Position numbers and translations under genes: made by a program | In this document: positions 8,699 to 18,377 of the stretch, in pieces | Layout: each line of letters starts with the position of its first letter | Position numbering within the stretch: the first letter of the stretch is position 1 | The notes under the pieces: generated by a model | The model's input: only the letters and a program-made list of their open reading frames with translations | Databases searched by the model: none | What the model was told of the DNA's origin: nothing | Origin: Flammeovirga kamogawensis | GTDB taxonomy: Bacteria > Bacteroidota > Bacteroidia > Cytophagales > Flammeovirgaceae | Length of the DNA: 64,000 nucleotides | Reading direction: 5' to 3' | NCBI RefSeq assembly: GCF_018736065.1 | Contig: NZ_CP076128.1 | Coordinates: 3,907,001-3,971,000, forward strand

Positions 8699-10015
8699 TT
8701 AGTTGATTCGACGCCTTACGAACCAGCGGTCGTTAATTGTTACACCTATATTTAATTGATAGTGACGTTCTTCAAATGAAGTAACTGTTTGGATAGGTGA
8801 GCTTAACCACCCATATTCTCCAGACACGGACAATGAAGAGAAACCCATTGGGAATTCAATACCTCCGGTCACTACGTACTCTTTAATTCGTTGTTCATAG
8901 GCAATGTAAGGTGTTTCTCCATAAGAAAAACCTCCACGCCATGTAATTCTTTTCATATAGCTTGAAGCAGAAAGGTAATCGGGGGTATATTCAAAACCAA
9001 TACCGATCTTATAAGAATCTGCTAAAACTTTATCTCCGTTTGCATCAATAGGAACTCCATCATAGTCTACAAAATCAGACCATTTTTGTTGTTTAAAGTC
9101 CACTGCAATAGCAAGCTTCCCAACCAATTCATAGCTAATACCTACTGCTAATTCAGCTGGCATTGTAGCATATTGAGATTGATCAAGCATAATTGTATCT
9201 CTATTTAAAACTAGATCTGTAGTAGACCTTGTTTGAATATCTTCTAAACGCTTTACATTAAGTTGTTGTTCAAATTGATATGTAGCACCAAAGTTTAAAC
9301 GACTACCTTTTTCTTTTGCACCAAAGTGATGAGAATAGTAAACACCAGGCTTATATGTAAATCCTCTATAATTTAAACGAATACCTCTTGCTGATCTAAA
9401 ATCACTTGAACCATCAAGAAGTTGTGTTTTTGATACTCTTTCAATAATACCAATGTTGTAACCTAATTCTAAACCTACAGATAAACCTTTAGTTACTCTG
9501 AATGCATTAGAAAAATAAACTTGGTTAATACCACCTGACCCTTCGTTTTCAATACCATAGTATTTAGCAGGAGTCATTTGGCCATTTACAGGAATACTAA
9601 GCGTATCTGTTTGAGCAAATTTATAATTAACAACTGTAATTGGCTTAAAACCAAAACCCATTGTCCATTTCTGACTTACTGGGAAAGCGAAAGTTAAATA
9701 ACTTAGACCTCCACCATAATCTTCCTGCATTTGATTTTCAGCAACCAATGTTCTTTGTTCGGTATACATACCAATCTCAAACAATGTTAGGTTATTGTAA
9801 GTCATAGTTGCAGGATTTAGCAAGTTAGAATGTCCATAACTAGCTAAACCAACACCTGTATAGCCCATACCTTTATTTCTAACAGATACTGGGTCGACAG
9901 GGGTTCCTACTCCTAATGCTGAAAAAGGAGCGTTGCCTTGTTGTGCTGAAGCTGATGTTGCAAAAGCTACAATTGAAAGGCAAGTAAGTATGATGTTATT
10001 TATTCTCTTATACAT
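8699..10015 (-). CDS. Outer-membrane beta-barrel protein
   Basis: The 438-residue product has a signal peptide (cleavage after ATSASA or nearby) and alternating hydrophobic strands typical of an outer-membrane barrel. The N-terminal part is Gly/Asn-rich (GMGYTGVGLASYGHSNLLNPA), resembling the hatch region of FadL/OmpP1- or PorV-like proteins. It overlaps the 3' end of coaX by 8 bp, implying translational coupling, and the TPR gene follows 17 bp later. A transport or scaffold role is plausible but the ligand is unknown. Confidence 0.75.
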   Translation of the reverse strand: MYKRINNIILTCLSIVAFATSASAQQGNAPFSALGVGTPVDPVSVRNKGMGYTGVGLASYGHSNLLNPATMTYNNLTLFEIGMYTEQRTLVAENQMQEDYGGGLSYLTFAFPVSQKWTMGFGFKPITVVNYKFAQTDTLSIPVNGQMTPAKYYGIENEGSGGINQVYFSNAFRVTKGLSVGLELGYNIGIIERVSKTQLLDGSSDFRSARGIRLNYRGFTYKPGVYYSHHFGAKEKGSRLNFGATYQFEQQLNVKRLEDIQTRSTTDLVLNRDTIMLDQSQYATMPAELAVGISYELVGKLAIAVDFKQQKWSDFVDYDGVPIDANGDKVLADSYKIGIGFEYTPDYLSASSYMKRITWRGGFSYGETPYIAYEQRIKEYVVTGGIEFPMGFSSLSVSGEYGWLSSPIQTVTSFEERHYQLNIGVTINDRWFVRRRIN

Positions 10016-10730
10016 TTAATCTCAGGATACGGTCGATTCCCTTGAGAACCAAATTTCGGTCTGCAAAGATGCTTGAATTTAATTTAGATTCAAAAGTATT
10101 TGCAACTCCACCACAAAGCAAAGTAGTAATATTACTATATTTTGCTTCATAAAGTGCAATAATACCATTTATTTCTGCAATTAACCCATTTATTGCTCCC
10201 GATTTTAAACAATTTTTTGTGCTGTTTCCAACAAGTTCTTGCTCCATATTTTCGAAAGTTATAAGAGGTAGATTAGCAGTGAAATGATGCATTGCTTTAA
10301 ACCTCATATCTAAGCCAGGAGAAATACCTCCGCCTAGATATTCATTTTCTTTTGTAATAAAATCATAAGTAACACATGTTCCTACATCTATTACTAAACA
10401 ATTACTGTTAGGAAAGATTGATTTAGCACCAATAACAGCTGCTATTCTATCTACTCCCAACGTTTGTGGTGTTGCATAACTATTGATAAAAGGGATTTCT
10501 AAAGCTGAGGTAATTTTCACAACTTTATACTCCTTTTCTAAATGTTGAATTAAATCATTCTTAATTCTTCCAACATTTGCAATCCCAATAGATTCACAGG
10601 AGAAGTCTTTTAATGCTTCAAAAAGTTTAACGTTATCTTGAAAGACACTAACATTTATTAATTCGTTGTCTTTAAAGAACCCAACTTTCATTAAGGTGTT
10701 TCCAATGTCAATACTGACCCTTTTTTGCAT
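10008..10730 (-). CDS. coaX: Type III pantothenate kinase
   Basis: The 240-residue product carries the ASKHA-fold markers of type III pantothenate kinases: DIGNTLMKVG at the N-terminus (phosphate 1 loop), TLGVDRIAAVIGA with the conserved GVDR, and VIDVGTCVTYDF with the catalytic Asp region, followed by GGGISPG. It catalyses the first committed step of coenzyme A synthesis in the cytoplasm. The family is not feedback-inhibited by CoA and uses monovalent cations. It overlaps the downstream outer-membrane protein gene by 8 bp. Confidence 0.95.
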   Translation of the reverse strand: MQKRVSIDIGNTLMKVGFFKDNELINVSVFQDNVKLFEALKDFSCESIGIANVGRIKNDLIQHLEKEYKVVKITSALEIPFINSYATPQTLGVDRIAAVIGAKSIFPNSNCLVIDVGTCVTYDFITKENEYLGGGISPGLDMRFKAMHHFTANLPLITFENMEQELVGNSTKNCLKSGAINGLIAEINGIIALYEAKYSNITTLLCGGVANTFESKLNSSIFADRNLVLKGIDRILRLNV

Positions 10731-10850
10731 TATAATATCTTACTCGTATGTAGTTGATAATTAACAAAATAATTACGTTAACTACATAAATACTTTCTAG
10801 CTTAATTTTATCAAAATAATTTCACTAAAATTAACCTTAATAACATTGAT

Positions 10851-12668
10851 TTACTTATTTGTTAACTCTATGTAAATTACTTCATCACTTTCAGTTATTT
10901 CTGTAAGAGAATCTGTAACGGGTGTTATGCGGTTGTTTTCATGGATTATAAAAATAGGTAAATCAAAATTTGATAAAAATTGAAAACTTTCTTCTTGATC
11001 GAGTGTTTTTTCTGGTTTAACATTCTTTACAACATGTTTTTGTCGAATTATATTTGTTAAACCAATAAAGTCATATTTACCTTGGAACAATAGGTGCTGA
11101 GGCTTATTTAATGTGTCAGTTTCTACTTCTAATTTTGAAGCCAAACGAAAAACTTTATTCATACCCAACTCAGCAGAAATAGTTCTATTACCTAATATAT
11201 TGATTTCATTATTTGATGTAGTAGAAAATAATTGACCATATTCTGAAAAATCTACATTCTCTAATGCACCATCAGATAAAATACTTCCTTCGTAGGTAGG
11301 AATCCTTAATCTTTTCGCTTCTTTGATGTTTTGTTCCGAAGTATCGGAAACTAAAATGGGGATATGGTATTGTTGTAAAATACGAGCCATAAATAAACCT
11401 ACTTCACTCGCTCCTAAAAATAATACTCCATTTGGTTCTTTTCGTGTTACTTTAAGCAATTTTGCAAGAGGTTTTGCAGTAAGTCCTTGAATAACAACAG
11501 TACCAATAATCGTCATAAATGTTAATGGTAATAGTAATTCTGCTTCTTTTACTTGAGCAGCAGAAATAGGAGCTATTCCAGAAGTTAATTTTAAGGTAAA
11601 GAGAGAGGCAACACCTGCTGCTACAATTCCCCTTGGTGATATGTAGGATATAAATAACCTTTCTTGCCAAGTTAATGAAGTACCCAAAGTACTAGATAAA
11701 ACAACTAATGGTCGGATTACATATACTATGACTATAAATAATAGTACACTATTCCAATTTGCGAGAGCTTCTAGATCATCTAACGACATTCTTGAAGACA
11801 GCATCACAAATAAGAAGGAAATTAATACTAAAGTTACATCTTCTTTAAAGTGAAGAATTGACTTCATAGATGCCACTTTAGAATTTGCTAAAATCATTCC
11901 GTAGACTGTAACAGCTAATAACCCTGATTCAGCATGTAATAGGTCTGAAAGTGCAAAAGTAGCAACAACAAAACCTAGCATTACAATGTTTTTAAGGTGA
12001 TCTGGTAAAAGTTTTTGGTTTAGTACTTTTGTTGTAATAAATGCAGCAATACTACCAACAGCAGTACCAGATATTGTAAGAAAAATAAAGCCTTTTAAAG
12101 CGAAAAGTGTGAAAAGCTCATTGGAGTGCCCAGAAAGAATAAAATCAAAAATTAAAATTGCAACTAAAGCCCCAATAGGATCTATAAGAATTCCTTCCCA
12201 CTTTAAAATTGTGTTTATTCTATTATTAGGTTTGATATTTCTTAGCAAAGGCCCAATTACAGTTGGTCCACTCACAATAATTAATCCTCCAAAAAGGAAT
12301 GCTATTTTATAACTAAAGCCCATGATAAAATGAGTAGCTAATGCACCTCCAATTAAAGTGATTATTGATCCAAAAATCAATAGTCTCCAAATTACACTAC
12401 CAATGTTTTTTGTTTCTTTCAACTTTAGTGTCATTCCCCCTTCAAATAGAATTAATCCAACAGAAAGATTGACTACGTCAAAGAGTAATTCTCCATGAAA
12501 TATTTTATCACCGTCTATAAATTTGCTTCCATCAGAAGTAAATAGTGTTGAAAATGGGCCGACCAATAATCCAATTAGAATTAATGGTAGGATTGCAGGA
12601 ACTTTTATTCTCCACCCTAACCATTGAGCAAAGAAACCTAACCCTAATAAACCTGCAAGTTCAATCAT
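10851..12668 (-). CDS. Cation/proton antiporter with C-terminal nucleotide-binding-like domain
   Basis: The 605-residue product has about 12 transmembrane segments in residues 1-390. Typical CPA-family elements are visible: LILFEGGMTL, SGPTVIGPLL, EGILIDPIGALVA (probable ion-binding Asp) and ISPRGIVAAGVASLF. From about residue 400 a Rossmann-like TrkA-N-type domain follows (GVLFLGASEVGLFMARIL, LVSDTSE), then a region that ends like TrkA-C. It would exchange Na+ or K+ for protons at the inner membrane, with gating by a nucleotide. Ion preference cannot be read from sequence. It appears to be a single gene, 58 bp from the end of the preceding pbpC. Confidence 0.88.
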   Translation of the reverse strand: MIELAGLLGLGFFAQWLGWRIKVPAILPLILIGLLVGPFSTLFTSDGSKFIDGDKIFHGELLFDVVNLSVGLILFEGGMTLKLKETKNIGSVIWRLLIFGSIITLIGGALATHFIMGFSYKIAFLFGGLIIVSGPTVIGPLLRNIKPNNRINTILKWEGILIDPIGALVAILIFDFILSGHSNELFTLFALKGFIFLTISGTAVGSIAAFITTKVLNQKLLPDHLKNIVMLGFVVATFALSDLLHAESGLLAVTVYGMILANSKVASMKSILHFKEDVTLVLISFLFVMLSSRMSLDDLEALANWNSVLLFIVIVYVIRPLVVLSSTLGTSLTWQERLFISYISPRGIVAAGVASLFTLKLTSGIAPISAAQVKEAELLLPLTFMTIIGTVVIQGLTAKPLAKLLKVTRKEPNGVLFLGASEVGLFMARILQQYHIPILVSDTSEQNIKEAKRLRIPTYEGSILSDGALENVDFSEYGQLFSTTSNNEINILGNRTISAELGMNKVFRLASKLEVETDTLNKPQHLLFQGKYDFIGLTNIIRQKHVVKNVKPEKTLDQEESFQFLSNFDLPIFIIHENNRITPVTDSLTEITESDEVIYIELTNK

Positions 12669-12726
12669 ATAATAATCTTTATTTTCTTTTTGGGATATGA
12701 CTCTATAATTAAACAGTAGAGACCAT

Positions 12727-15063
12727 TTATTTCACAAATATAAAAATATCGCTATTTCTTCCTTTATCATCACTACATGAAATTTTATTTTTTCCGACTG
12801 TAGGTGAATAAAAAAAAGTAGCATCTTTTTCTCTTTTTCCAATAAACTTATCATTTATATACCAAAATAAATAATTCACGTCATTAGATGTATTCGCAAT
12901 TAAAGATAACTTAGCGTTACTTTCGGTTACATAATATGTTCTTCCTGCAACTGGTGAAACTATAGTAGGAGCAACTCCTGAAATTACTTTTGAGCAATAA
13001 GGATTATGAATTGGAGGTTTTTCATGTGGGATTTTTTCATCAGAATAATATCTAGATAATTCTGGAGCGTAATTAGGGTAAAGCTTTTTTTTGTAACCTC
13101 CATTTTTAGGTAAACAAATACTACAGTACGAGTATGAAGAGTCTAAAGCGATAAAATACATTTTTTGACAAGTGCATTTTTGAAAATGGGAAACTGTAGG
13201 TATATACCAATCATCAATTATGTGTTCACAAAAAGTACTTGGTATTTCTCCACTTATGGAACAAACATTTCTACTATTTATATCATCAGGTACTTTTTCT
13301 GAACTTATTTCTTGATTTTTTGAAGAATAAGCTGATCTAAAGATTTGAAATAATAAAGGAGTAGCTATTTGGGCTCCTGTTAATTCTTGAACACCTTCAT
13401 TATCAAAATTACCACACCAAACACCTACAGTGAATTGTTTATTATAACCTATACTCCATGCATCTTTACGTCCATATGAAGTACCCGTTTTCCATGATAT
13501 CCTAGGAACATTTGTACTGTTTTGATAATTATTAGGTAAATCAGGTCGTCTGAGATCTGATAAAATCTCAGTTAACATAAACGCGCTTTCAGGACTAATA
13601 ATTTCTTGTTTATAGTTAAGTGTATCTTCTGTTGACAATTTTATTGGAGAATAAGTACCTTCAGTTGCAAAAGTAGAATATAATCCACTTAATTCTGATA
13701 GTCTAGTTCCACAACCTCCCAATGCTGTAGATAAACCTAAGTATTTTTTTTTTCTCGATATTGTTTTAAAATCACAGATTTCTAATTTCTGTAAAAAAGT
13801 TGATAAACCAATTTTTTGAAGAAGATCTACAGCCGGAATATTTAATGATTTACCAAGTGCCTCTTCCACAGTAACAGCACCATTAAAGTGTAAATCATAA
13901 TTTTGTGGACTGTAATTACCAAAATCCATAGGAACATCTAAGAGTTTCAGTTTAGGAGTTATGATACCTTGGTCAAATCCAATTCCATAAATTAGAGGCT
14001 TTAGTGTACTACCCGGAGACCTTACAGCTGAGATTCCATCTACTTGTCCAGCAAAGTTATTATCGTAAAAATCTTGTGAACCTATATATGTAATTACTGT
14101 TTTGGTAGTATTATCGATTATTATCGCAGCTAAATTATGGATAGAATAATTTGCAATCTTACGGGCATAATTTTTAACTATTTGTTCACTTTTTAACTGA
14201 TAATTGATATCTATAAAGGTTTTAATGATTTTCTTAGAAGGATATTTTTTAAATAATTTTCTATTTAAGTGAGGTGTGATTTTGGGTATTGCTCGTCTTT
14301 TAATATTTAAGGGTTCTAATATCGCACTTTCATAAGCATTAATATCAAAAAGGTTACTTTCATAAAACCTTTTAATCCATTTATTCCTAGAGTTTAATAA
14401 CAGATCAGAATAATTACCAATTGATAAAGATGTTGGACGATTAGGAATTATAGATAACATAGTGGCTTGAGCAACACTTAGCATTTCGGGGTTCTTGCCT
14501 AAATATAAAACAGAGGCAGCTTTTATACCTTCAATATTACCTCCATAAGGAATATGATTTATGTAGATCTCAAGAATTTCTTTTTTAGAAAAGGTTAATT
14601 CTAGTTGTATTGATTTAAATACCTCAATAAACTTATTAAAGTAGGTTCTTTTTTTAGGTGTTAATAGCCGTACAACCTGCATACTAATTGTAGATGCACC
14701 TGAAGTCCGATGACCACTTTTTAGATTATTGAAAGCTGCTCTAACAATAGCTATGGGATTTATACCAAAATGGTAATAAAACCATTTATCTTCTTTTTCA
14801 ATAATTGCTTTAATAAAAAATGGAGAAACATCATCTAAAGAAGTATAAAGTCTCCATTTATCTGTAGAATTTAACGTTGCCCCTAAAACTTCTTGTTTTG
14901 TTGATAAAGTAATACTTCCGTAATCTTCTTTGTATTGATAAGGGAATAGGAATTGTACAATTAAAGAAAAAGAGAATAGGACAAAACAAAGAATGCTTAA
15001 ACTTATTAATAGTTTCGGTCCTAACTTACTGATATTTATGTGTCTAAACTTGTGATCGTTCAA
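12727..15063 (-). CDS. pbpC: Penicillin-binding protein 1C
   Basis: The 778-residue bifunctional enzyme has a transmembrane anchor (17-39) and a GT51 glycosyltransferase domain with the EDKWFYYHFG motif (catalytic Glu91) and a downstream TISMQVVRL. The transpeptidase domain has STLK (Ser352-Lys355), SLN (406-408) and KTGT (525-528). A C-terminal BiPBP_C-like domain begins near residue 690. The start is a TTG: an in-frame TAG lies only two codons upstream of it and there is no internal ATG before the catalytic domain. In many bacteria pbpC is next to an alpha-2-macroglobulin gene; none is visible here. Confidence 0.92.
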   Translation of the reverse strand: MNDHKFRHINISKLGPKLLISLSILCFVLFSFSLIVQFLFPYQYKEDYGSITLSTKQEVLGATLNSTDKWRLYTSLDDVSPFFIKAIIEKEDKWFYYHFGINPIAIVRAAFNNLKSGHRTSGASTISMQVVRLLTPKKRTYFNKFIEVFKSIQLELTFSKKEILEIYINHIPYGGNIEGIKAASVLYLGKNPEMLSVAQATMLSIIPNRPTSLSIGNYSDLLLNSRNKWIKRFYESNLFDINAYESAILEPLNIKRRAIPKITPHLNRKLFKKYPSKKIIKTFIDINYQLKSEQIVKNYARKIANYSIHNLAAIIIDNTTKTVITYIGSQDFYDNNFAGQVDGISAVRSPGSTLKPLIYGIGFDQGIITPKLKLLDVPMDFGNYSPQNYDLHFNGAVTVEEALGKSLNIPAVDLLQKIGLSTFLQKLEICDFKTISRKKKYLGLSTALGGCGTRLSELSGLYSTFATEGTYSPIKLSTEDTLNYKQEIISPESAFMLTEILSDLRRPDLPNNYQNSTNVPRISWKTGTSYGRKDAWSIGYNKQFTVGVWCGNFDNEGVQELTGAQIATPLLFQIFRSAYSSKNQEISSEKVPDDINSRNVCSISGEIPSTFCEHIIDDWYIPTVSHFQKCTCQKMYFIALDSSYSYCSICLPKNGGYKKKLYPNYAPELSRYYSDEKIPHEKPPIHNPYCSKVISGVAPTIVSPVAGRTYYVTESNAKLSLIANTSNDVNYLFWYINDKFIGKREKDATFFYSPTVGKNKISCSDDKGRNSDIFIFVK

Positions 15064-15286
15064 TTTTGATGACTAAATTAAGATAAATCAATTAATCACT
15101 ATTTCTAAATATAGAGTGATTCCTAATTATTATTATACATTTCTAGAGCAAAAAATTGAAATTAACCTATAATAGAAAAGTACAATTTTAGATTCATGTT
15201 GTTATATAACAATTACTAAATGTACAAATTTTATTAAATCTCGTTAGCAATGCCTAGTAACTAATTCTTATCAACTATCTGTACCT

Positions 15287-16927
15287 ATGAAAAAACAAAA
15301 TTATCTTATCTCATTATCATTAATTTGCTGTCTATTTCTAGCTCAACTTTCCTCTGCCCAAACTTTTGAAGAGCATACGATCAAATTTCCTATGTTGCAT
15401 GAATATGATGCATCCTATGAACTTAATCCAATGGGAGATCAAGGTGTTCTAGTATTAAGGAACCGTTATGGAGGAGAGAAAAAAAATATTGTTTCTGATA
15501 TAGAGTTGACATATATCAAAACGGATTTTAGAAAAGGATGGGTAAAAAATATCCAAGTAGAGAACTACGGTCAAATCATTTCTAAAGGTTTTGATAAGGA
15601 ATATGCCTATTATTTAATGCGTCAAGGAGAAATTAATTACCGTGTATTACGTGTTCGTTTAGCTGACGGAAAACATAAAGTATATTACTATAAAAATGTT
15701 GAAAAATCTGAAATAGATTATTTCTTAGTTGAAGACAATATCTGTTTTTTAGGAGGTCACGCCATGGGTTTACCATTTGCAGCAAGATGGGATTTAGAAA
15801 ATGATAACCGAAAAATCTTATCTTCTGTACATCAAATTAAAGGAGGTATTGTGTGCATGGAATGGGATAAAGATGCTGACATGTTGACATTAGTTTTAAA
15901 AGCTGAAATGTCTAGTGATCATAGAGGTGTTTATATCAATGATTATTCAATTGATGGTAATTTAGATAAACAATATTTTGAAGAAATTCAGAGAGATTAT
16001 AATTATCAATCTTTTAGACCTTATCATAATTCAAAAGGTGAACTAATTATGATGGGGACATATGGTTTAGGAGGTGTAACGGAACAGTCTCAAGGTGTTT
16101 ATTCTATGAAATTAACAGGCAACGGATATAGAATAAAGCCTAAGTTTTATGATTTTTCATTTTTCAATAATTACTTAAGTCATTTAGATCCAAAGAAAAG
16201 AGAACAATTAGAAAATAAGTTTGCGAATAAGAAAAAGAAAGGAAAAGTAATGCCTTTAAATATTTCTTTAATGCCTCATAAATTACAGTTTATGAATGGC
16301 CAAGTAATGTTTATAATGGAAGAAGTTTCTTTTATTTATCCTTATACTAAAGATGCTAAATTTGCTTCCGAAGGCTTTTTTACAAAAGCAGACGCCCCTA
16401 CAATGAAGAATTTTGCACAAGATTATCGGAATGAAATTATAAAAAAAGGGGAGTATATACCTTATGGATTATCTGAAGAGAAAATGTATTCTGGAGCTCC
16501 TTTTCCTTTAGAGTGTAAGTACAAAAGAGCATTAGCCTGTGGATTTGATTTTGAAACGGGGGAAATGATTTGGGATAATACTTATGTAACTAGAAATCAT
16601 AAAAACAGTTTACCAATCGAATCGATTCAGGCATATGCAGACCATAAAAAAGTAGCATTTATTCATGTAAGTAGAGATAGTTTCTTTTATAAAGTATCTA
16701 AAAGATTAGAATATAAAAATGCTTGTGAAGTGAATGTTTACAAGGATTATTCACCTTCAAATACAATAGATAAGTATACAAATGGAGGTATTTCACATTG
16801 GTATGCTAATCATTTTATTCATACAGGAACGAAGAAGGTTTCTTCTCGATTATCTGGGAATAACGAAAGCGAAAATTATTTCTTTTTAACCTGTTTATCC
16901 TATAGTAACAGAAACTTATCAAAATAA
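15287..16927 (+). CDS. Secreted protein of unknown function
   Basis: I do not recognise this 546-residue protein. It has a clear signal peptide ending in LSSAQ, then a mature sequence rich in aromatic, Lys and Glu residues with beta-strand-like periodicity and no obvious repeat or catalytic motif. Three Cys are scattered through it and a basic KKRE...KKKKGK stretch lies near residues 303-325. It stands alone between divergent pbpC and the glutamate dehydrogenase gene. A 14-bp palindrome lies about 75 bp before its start. No function is proposed. Confidence 0.7.
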   Translation: MKKQNYLISLSLICCLFLAQLSSAQTFEEHTIKFPMLHEYDASYELNPMGDQGVLVLRNRYGGEKKNIVSDIELTYIKTDFRKGWVKNIQVENYGQIISKGFDKEYAYYLMRQGEINYRVLRVRLADGKHKVYYYKNVEKSEIDYFLVEDNICFLGGHAMGLPFAARWDLENDNRKILSSVHQIKGGIVCMEWDKDADMLTLVLKAEMSSDHRGVYINDYSIDGNLDKQYFEEIQRDYNYQSFRPYHNSKGELIMMGTYGLGGVTEQSQGVYSMKLTGNGYRIKPKFYDFSFFNNYLSHLDPKKREQLENKFANKKKKGKVMPLNISLMPHKLQFMNGQVMFIMEEVSFIYPYTKDAKFASEGFFTKADAPTMKNFAQDYRNEIIKKGEYIPYGLSEEKMYSGAPFPLECKYKRALACGFDFETGEMIWDNTYVTRNHKNSLPIESIQAYADHKKVAFIHVSRDSFFYKVSKRLEYKNACEVNVYKDYSPSNTIDKYTNGGISHWYANHFIHTGTKKVSSRLSGNNESENYFFLTCLSYSNRNLSK

Positions 16928-17065
16928 GTACAATTATTAAATTATTGATTTGTAGTTTATTAATGCATTATGATGTGTGATTTTTTTTGAAAAATTTGTT
17001 TTTTTAATTCCTTTTTAAGGTATTTGCATTCATAAACGTAAATTTTACATTTAAAATATCATTTG

Positions 17066-18337
17066 ATGGGGTACATTGAACCAGCACCAATAACCGACAA
17101 GGAAAATCCATTTGAGTCGATGATGGAGCGATTTAATATTGCTGCCGAAAAGCTAGGCTTGGATTTAGAAACCTATGAGGTATTAAAGAGTCCTGCAAAA
17201 CAAGTAATAGTGTCATTGCCAATTGTAATGGACGATGGTCATAAGAAAGTTTTTGAGGGATATAGAGTAATCCATTCAAACACATTAGGACCTTCTAAAG
17301 GTGGTGTTAGATACGACTTAGATGTAAACCTTGATGAGGTAAAAGCACTTGCAGCATGGATGACATGGAAATGTGCTGTTGTAGATATCCCTTATGGAGG
17401 AGCAAAGGGTGGAATTAAATGTGATCCATCCGTAATGTCACAAGGAGAGTTAGAAAGACTTACAAGAGCTTATACAGTAAAAATGTATGAAGTTTTTGGT
17501 CCAGACACTGATATTCCAGCCCCAGATATGGGTACAGGCCCACAAGAAATGGCTTGGATTATGGATGAATACTCTAAAGCACAAGGTAAAACTGTTCAAG
17601 CCGTTGTTACAGGTAAGCCTCTAGTTTTAGGGGGATCATTGGGCAGAGTTGAAGCTACAGGTAGAGGAGTTATGGTTTCTACAATGGAAGCACTTCGTAA
17701 AATGAAGATTGACCCAACCACAGCCACAGTTGCTGTTCAGGGTTTTGGAAATGTAGGAAGTAATGCTGCGAAATTATTAGCTCAAAAAGGATTAAAAGTT
17801 ATTGCAATAAGTGATCATACTGGAGCATTTTATAATATAGATGGTATCGATTTAAGAGAAGCCAGTGAGTATAGAGCTACATATAAAACACTAGAAGGTT
17901 ATACAGGAGGAAGTAAAATTACAAACGATGAGTTACTTGAACTCGATGTAGATGTAATTGTTCCTGCTGCTAAAGAAGATGTTATTAATAATAAAAATGC
18001 AGAAAAAATTAAAGCCCGTTTAATAGTTGAAGGTGCAAATGGACCAACGGGGGCTAAAGCAGATGGTATTTTACATAAAAAAGGAATTGTGGTTGTGCCA
18101 GATATTCTTGCTAATGCAGGAGGGGTAACAGTCTCATATTTTGAATGGGTTCAAAACCGATTAGGGTATAAATGGACGAGAGATCGAGTAAATAGAAGAA
18201 GTGATAGAATAATGAAAGAAGCTTTTGAAAGAGTTTTTGCTATTGCTGATAAACATAATGTATCACTAAGAATTGCTTCTTACATGGTCGCAATAACAAA
18301 AGTGGCTGATACTTATAAATTAAGAGGATCTTTCTAA
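17066..18337 (+). CDS. gdhA: Glutamate dehydrogenase (Glu/Leu/Phe/Val family)
   Basis: I place the start at the ATG at 17066; a TTG one codon upstream is an unlikely alternative. The 423-residue product has the N-terminal dimerisation/catalytic domain with GPSKGGVRYD and PYGGAKGG (catalytic Lys114), then the Rossmann domain GFGNVGSNAA and the EGANGPT motif. It interconverts glutamate and 2-oxoglutarate using NAD(P); the coenzyme cannot be assigned with confidence. Length fits the bacterial short-type (about 420-450) enzymes. The gene ends at a bidirectional terminator. Confidence 0.94.
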   Translation: MGYIEPAPITDKENPFESMMERFNIAAEKLGLDLETYEVLKSPAKQVIVSLPIVMDDGHKKVFEGYRVIHSNTLGPSKGGVRYDLDVNLDEVKALAAWMTWKCAVVDIPYGGAKGGIKCDPSVMSQGELERLTRAYTVKMYEVFGPDTDIPAPDMGTGPQEMAWIMDEYSKAQGKTVQAVVTGKPLVLGGSLGRVEATGRGVMVSTMEALRKMKIDPTTATVAVQGFGNVGSNAAKLLAQKGLKVIAISDHTGAFYNIDGIDLREASEYRATYKTLEGYTGGSKITNDELLELDVDVIVPAAKEDVINNKNAEKIKARLIVEGANGPTGAKADGILHKKGIVVVPDILANAGGVTVSYFEWVQNRLGYKWTRDRVNRRSDRIMKEAFERVFAIADKHNVSLRIASYMVAITKVADTYKLRGSF

Positions 18338-18341
18338 TCAT

Positions 18342-18377
18342 AAAAAAGCATTTGATTTAATCATCAGATGCTTTTTT
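18342..18377. terminator. Bidirectional terminator overlapping the end of the downstream gene
   Basis: Fifteen-bp stem (18342-18356 with 18363-18377, one G-U pair) with A-runs on one side and T-runs on the other. It serves the glutamate dehydrogenase gene on plus and the barrel-like gene on minus. Its right arm is the last codons of the minus gene and the minus stop codon lies in the loop. Confidence 0.85.
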
